Shown: piece after piece, positions 6,214 through 7,151 of the stretch | How positions within the stretch are numbered: position 1 is the stretch's first letter | Layout of the letters: each line of letters opens with the position of its first letter | NCBI GenBank assembly: GCA_024276335.1 | Contig: JAJRXL010000310.1 | Location: 1 to 7,151, forward strand | DNA from: Bacteroidota bacterium | GTDB lineage: Bacteria; Bacteroidota; Ignavibacteria; SZUA-365; JAADGX01 | Reading direction: 5' to 3' | DNA length: 7,151 nucleotides | Made by a program: the position numbers and the translations under genes | The notes under the pieces: generated by a model | Told to the model about the DNA's origin: nothing | Seen by the model: the letters and a program-made list of their open reading frames with translations, nothing else | Database searches by the model: none

Positions 6214-6735
6214 CTATTTCCAGGCATACCCGAGGTTTACACCAAGACCATAGGCCTGGTAATCGAGACCCGTAATTTTCGAGAGGTTGAACGCAAGGCG
6301 AAAGATGGGTTCGATAACGAAACCATTAAGTATCCACTTATAAGCAATTTCTCCACCCAGAGCAACAGACGTTCCACCGGAATACGTGTTGAAAAAGCTC
6401 GACCCTCTCCACTGCCAGAAACCAACCGAGGCATACGGACCCACGCTCAAGCCTTTAATGGCTTTATTCCCATCACCTACTTTCAAGTACCAGCGATAGG
6501 AACCGCCGAAACCAAAAGCCACCCAATCTCCGCCGCTGAATGTAAAATATGACCCGAACAACGTAAAGCTGTTGCTGCTTCCAAGCCTGTTCTCGTATGT
6601 CGCGTTGAAAATACCGAAAGCGAGTCCTATCGGGTCAGCGCTAATAGACTTGTTGTACTGGGCACAAACGTGTACCGGCATTAATAACGGTACGATGAGG
6701 CACGGTAAAATCACTATCGGTAAAAAGCGTTTCAT
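6214..6735 (-). CDS. Exported small beta-barrel-like protein, probably outer membrane (paralogue B)
   Basis: No named gene recognised. The 173-residue product begins with a signal peptide (MKR, hydrophobic 4-21, VCA|Q cleavage likely after A25). The mature part is rich in glycine and aromatics with alternating strands, as in an eight-strand-type outer-membrane barrel. It shares with the next gene DPIGL (34-38), NSFT (55-58), GGSYRWYL (77-84), FWQWR (106-110), GGEIAYKW (127-134) and IEPIF (141-145), in the same order and at similar spacing. It lacks the acidic N-terminal stretch of paralogue A and ends WK, so the aromatic is penultimate, not last. The start has GGAGG (6740-6744) 4 bases upstream. 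It follows the acyl-CoA dehydrogenase gene by 32 bases and probably shares its transcript. The exported barrel class is well supported; the role is unknown. Confidence 0.78.
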   Translation of the reverse strand: MKRFLPIVILPCLIVPLLMPVHVCAQYNKSISADPIGLAFGIFNATYENRLGSSNSFTLFGSYFTFSGGDWVAFGFGGSYRWYLKVGDGNKAIKGLSVGPYASVGFWQWRGSSFFNTYSGGTSVALGGEIAYKWILNGFVIEPIFRLAFNLSKITGLDYQAYGLGVNLGYAWK

Positions 6736-6767
6736 AGAACCTCCACATTACTTGGATAACATATGAT

Positions 6768-7151
6768 TTAGTCTTTAAGGATCATGCGCGAAATAACAAT
6801 ACGTTGTATTTCGCTTGTCCCTTCATAGATCTCCGTGATCTTGGCATCCCGCAAATAACGTTCGACCTTGTATTCACGTACGTATCCGTACCCGCCATGG
6901 ATCTGGATGGCTTCCAGGGCATTTTGCACCGCGGTTTCCGAGGCGTATGCCTTGGCCATCGCCGCCAGTTTAATGTAATTCTCTCCGGCGTCTTTTTGCG
7001 CTGCCGCTTTCAAAGTCAATAACGTCGCCGCTTCCAATTTCATGGCCATATCGGCCAATTTGAACTGTATTGCCTGGTGCTCCGCAATCGGTACGCCAAA
7101 GGCCTTCCGTTCCTTGGCATAGGCTATCGAATCTTCCAGGCTTGCTTCTGC
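6768..7151 (-). CDS. Acyl-CoA dehydrogenase, C-terminal part (5' end outside window)
   Basis: This is a flavoprotein that introduces the alpha-beta double bond into an acyl-CoA and passes electrons to ETF. The frame is open to the window edge, so the visible 127 residues are the last third of a protein normally near 380. They match the C-terminal helical domain: AKERKAFGVPIAEHQAIQFKLADM at the upstream edge, the FAD-contacting QIHGGYGYVREYKVERYLRD segment, and YEGTSEIQRIVISR near the end, in which the glutamate of YEGT is the catalytic base position of short-chain and branched-chain enzymes. The ATG at 7056-7058 is internal, because the family sequence continues upstream of it. Chain-length preference cannot be read from this part. 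Two barrel genes follow on the same strand; no functional link is known. Confidence 0.94.
   Translation of the reverse strand, partial: AEASLEDSIAYAKERKAFGVPIAEHQAIQFKLADMAMKLEAATLLTLKAAAQKDAGENYIKLAAMAKAYASETAVQNALEAIQIHGGYGYVREYKVERYLRDAKITEIYEGTSEIQRIVISRMILKD

Overview
The window is an ordinary chromosomal stretch of a bacterium with two membranes, and every clear gene is metabolic, transport or envelope related. I see no mobile element, CRISPR array, tRNA or rRNA. GC is a little above half by eye. The genes are densely packed, and most starts have a recognisable Shine-Dalgarno sequence. The radical SAM protein with its CNFNCVYCECG cluster motif, the short-chain type threonine dehydrogenase paired with Kbl, and the paired small outer-membrane barrels suggest the Bacteroidetes/Chlorobi/Ignavibacteria/Calditrichaeota/Marinimicrobia (FCB) sphere. 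The good Shine-Dalgarno sequences argue mildly against Bacteroidetes proper. This placement is inference from protein character, not a database result.

Layout. (1) Positions 2-2978, plus strand, form a run of four tightly spaced genes: the end of a KtrB/TrkH potassium channel subunit, its KtrA-type cytoplasmic gating subunit, a COG0731-like radical SAM protein, and a two-helix membrane protein with a HAMP-like linker and a PAS domain but no kinase. (2) Positions 2979-3228 are a 250-base gap that probably holds the promoter and leader of the next unit. (3) Positions 3229-5469, plus strand, are a two-gene threonine catabolism operon: NAD-dependent L-threonine 3-dehydrogenase, then 2-amino-3-ketobutyrate CoA ligase. 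Together they turn threonine plus CoA into glycine plus acetyl-CoA. (4) Positions 5470-5574 are a short convergent gap with an inverted repeat that could end transcription. (5) Positions 7151-5575, minus strand, are a leftward run: the end of an acyl-CoA dehydrogenase gene, then two tandem paralogous small exported proteins, probably outer-membrane beta barrels.

The potassium genes work as a pair, and so do the threonine genes. The radical SAM protein and the PAS protein have no assigned substrate or signal, and their link to potassium uptake rests only on gene spacing. The most open points are the orphan PAS sensor, the radical SAM protein, and the duplicated barrel proteins with a perfect hairpin between their genes. 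I did not find convincing evidence of an undescribed multi-gene system.
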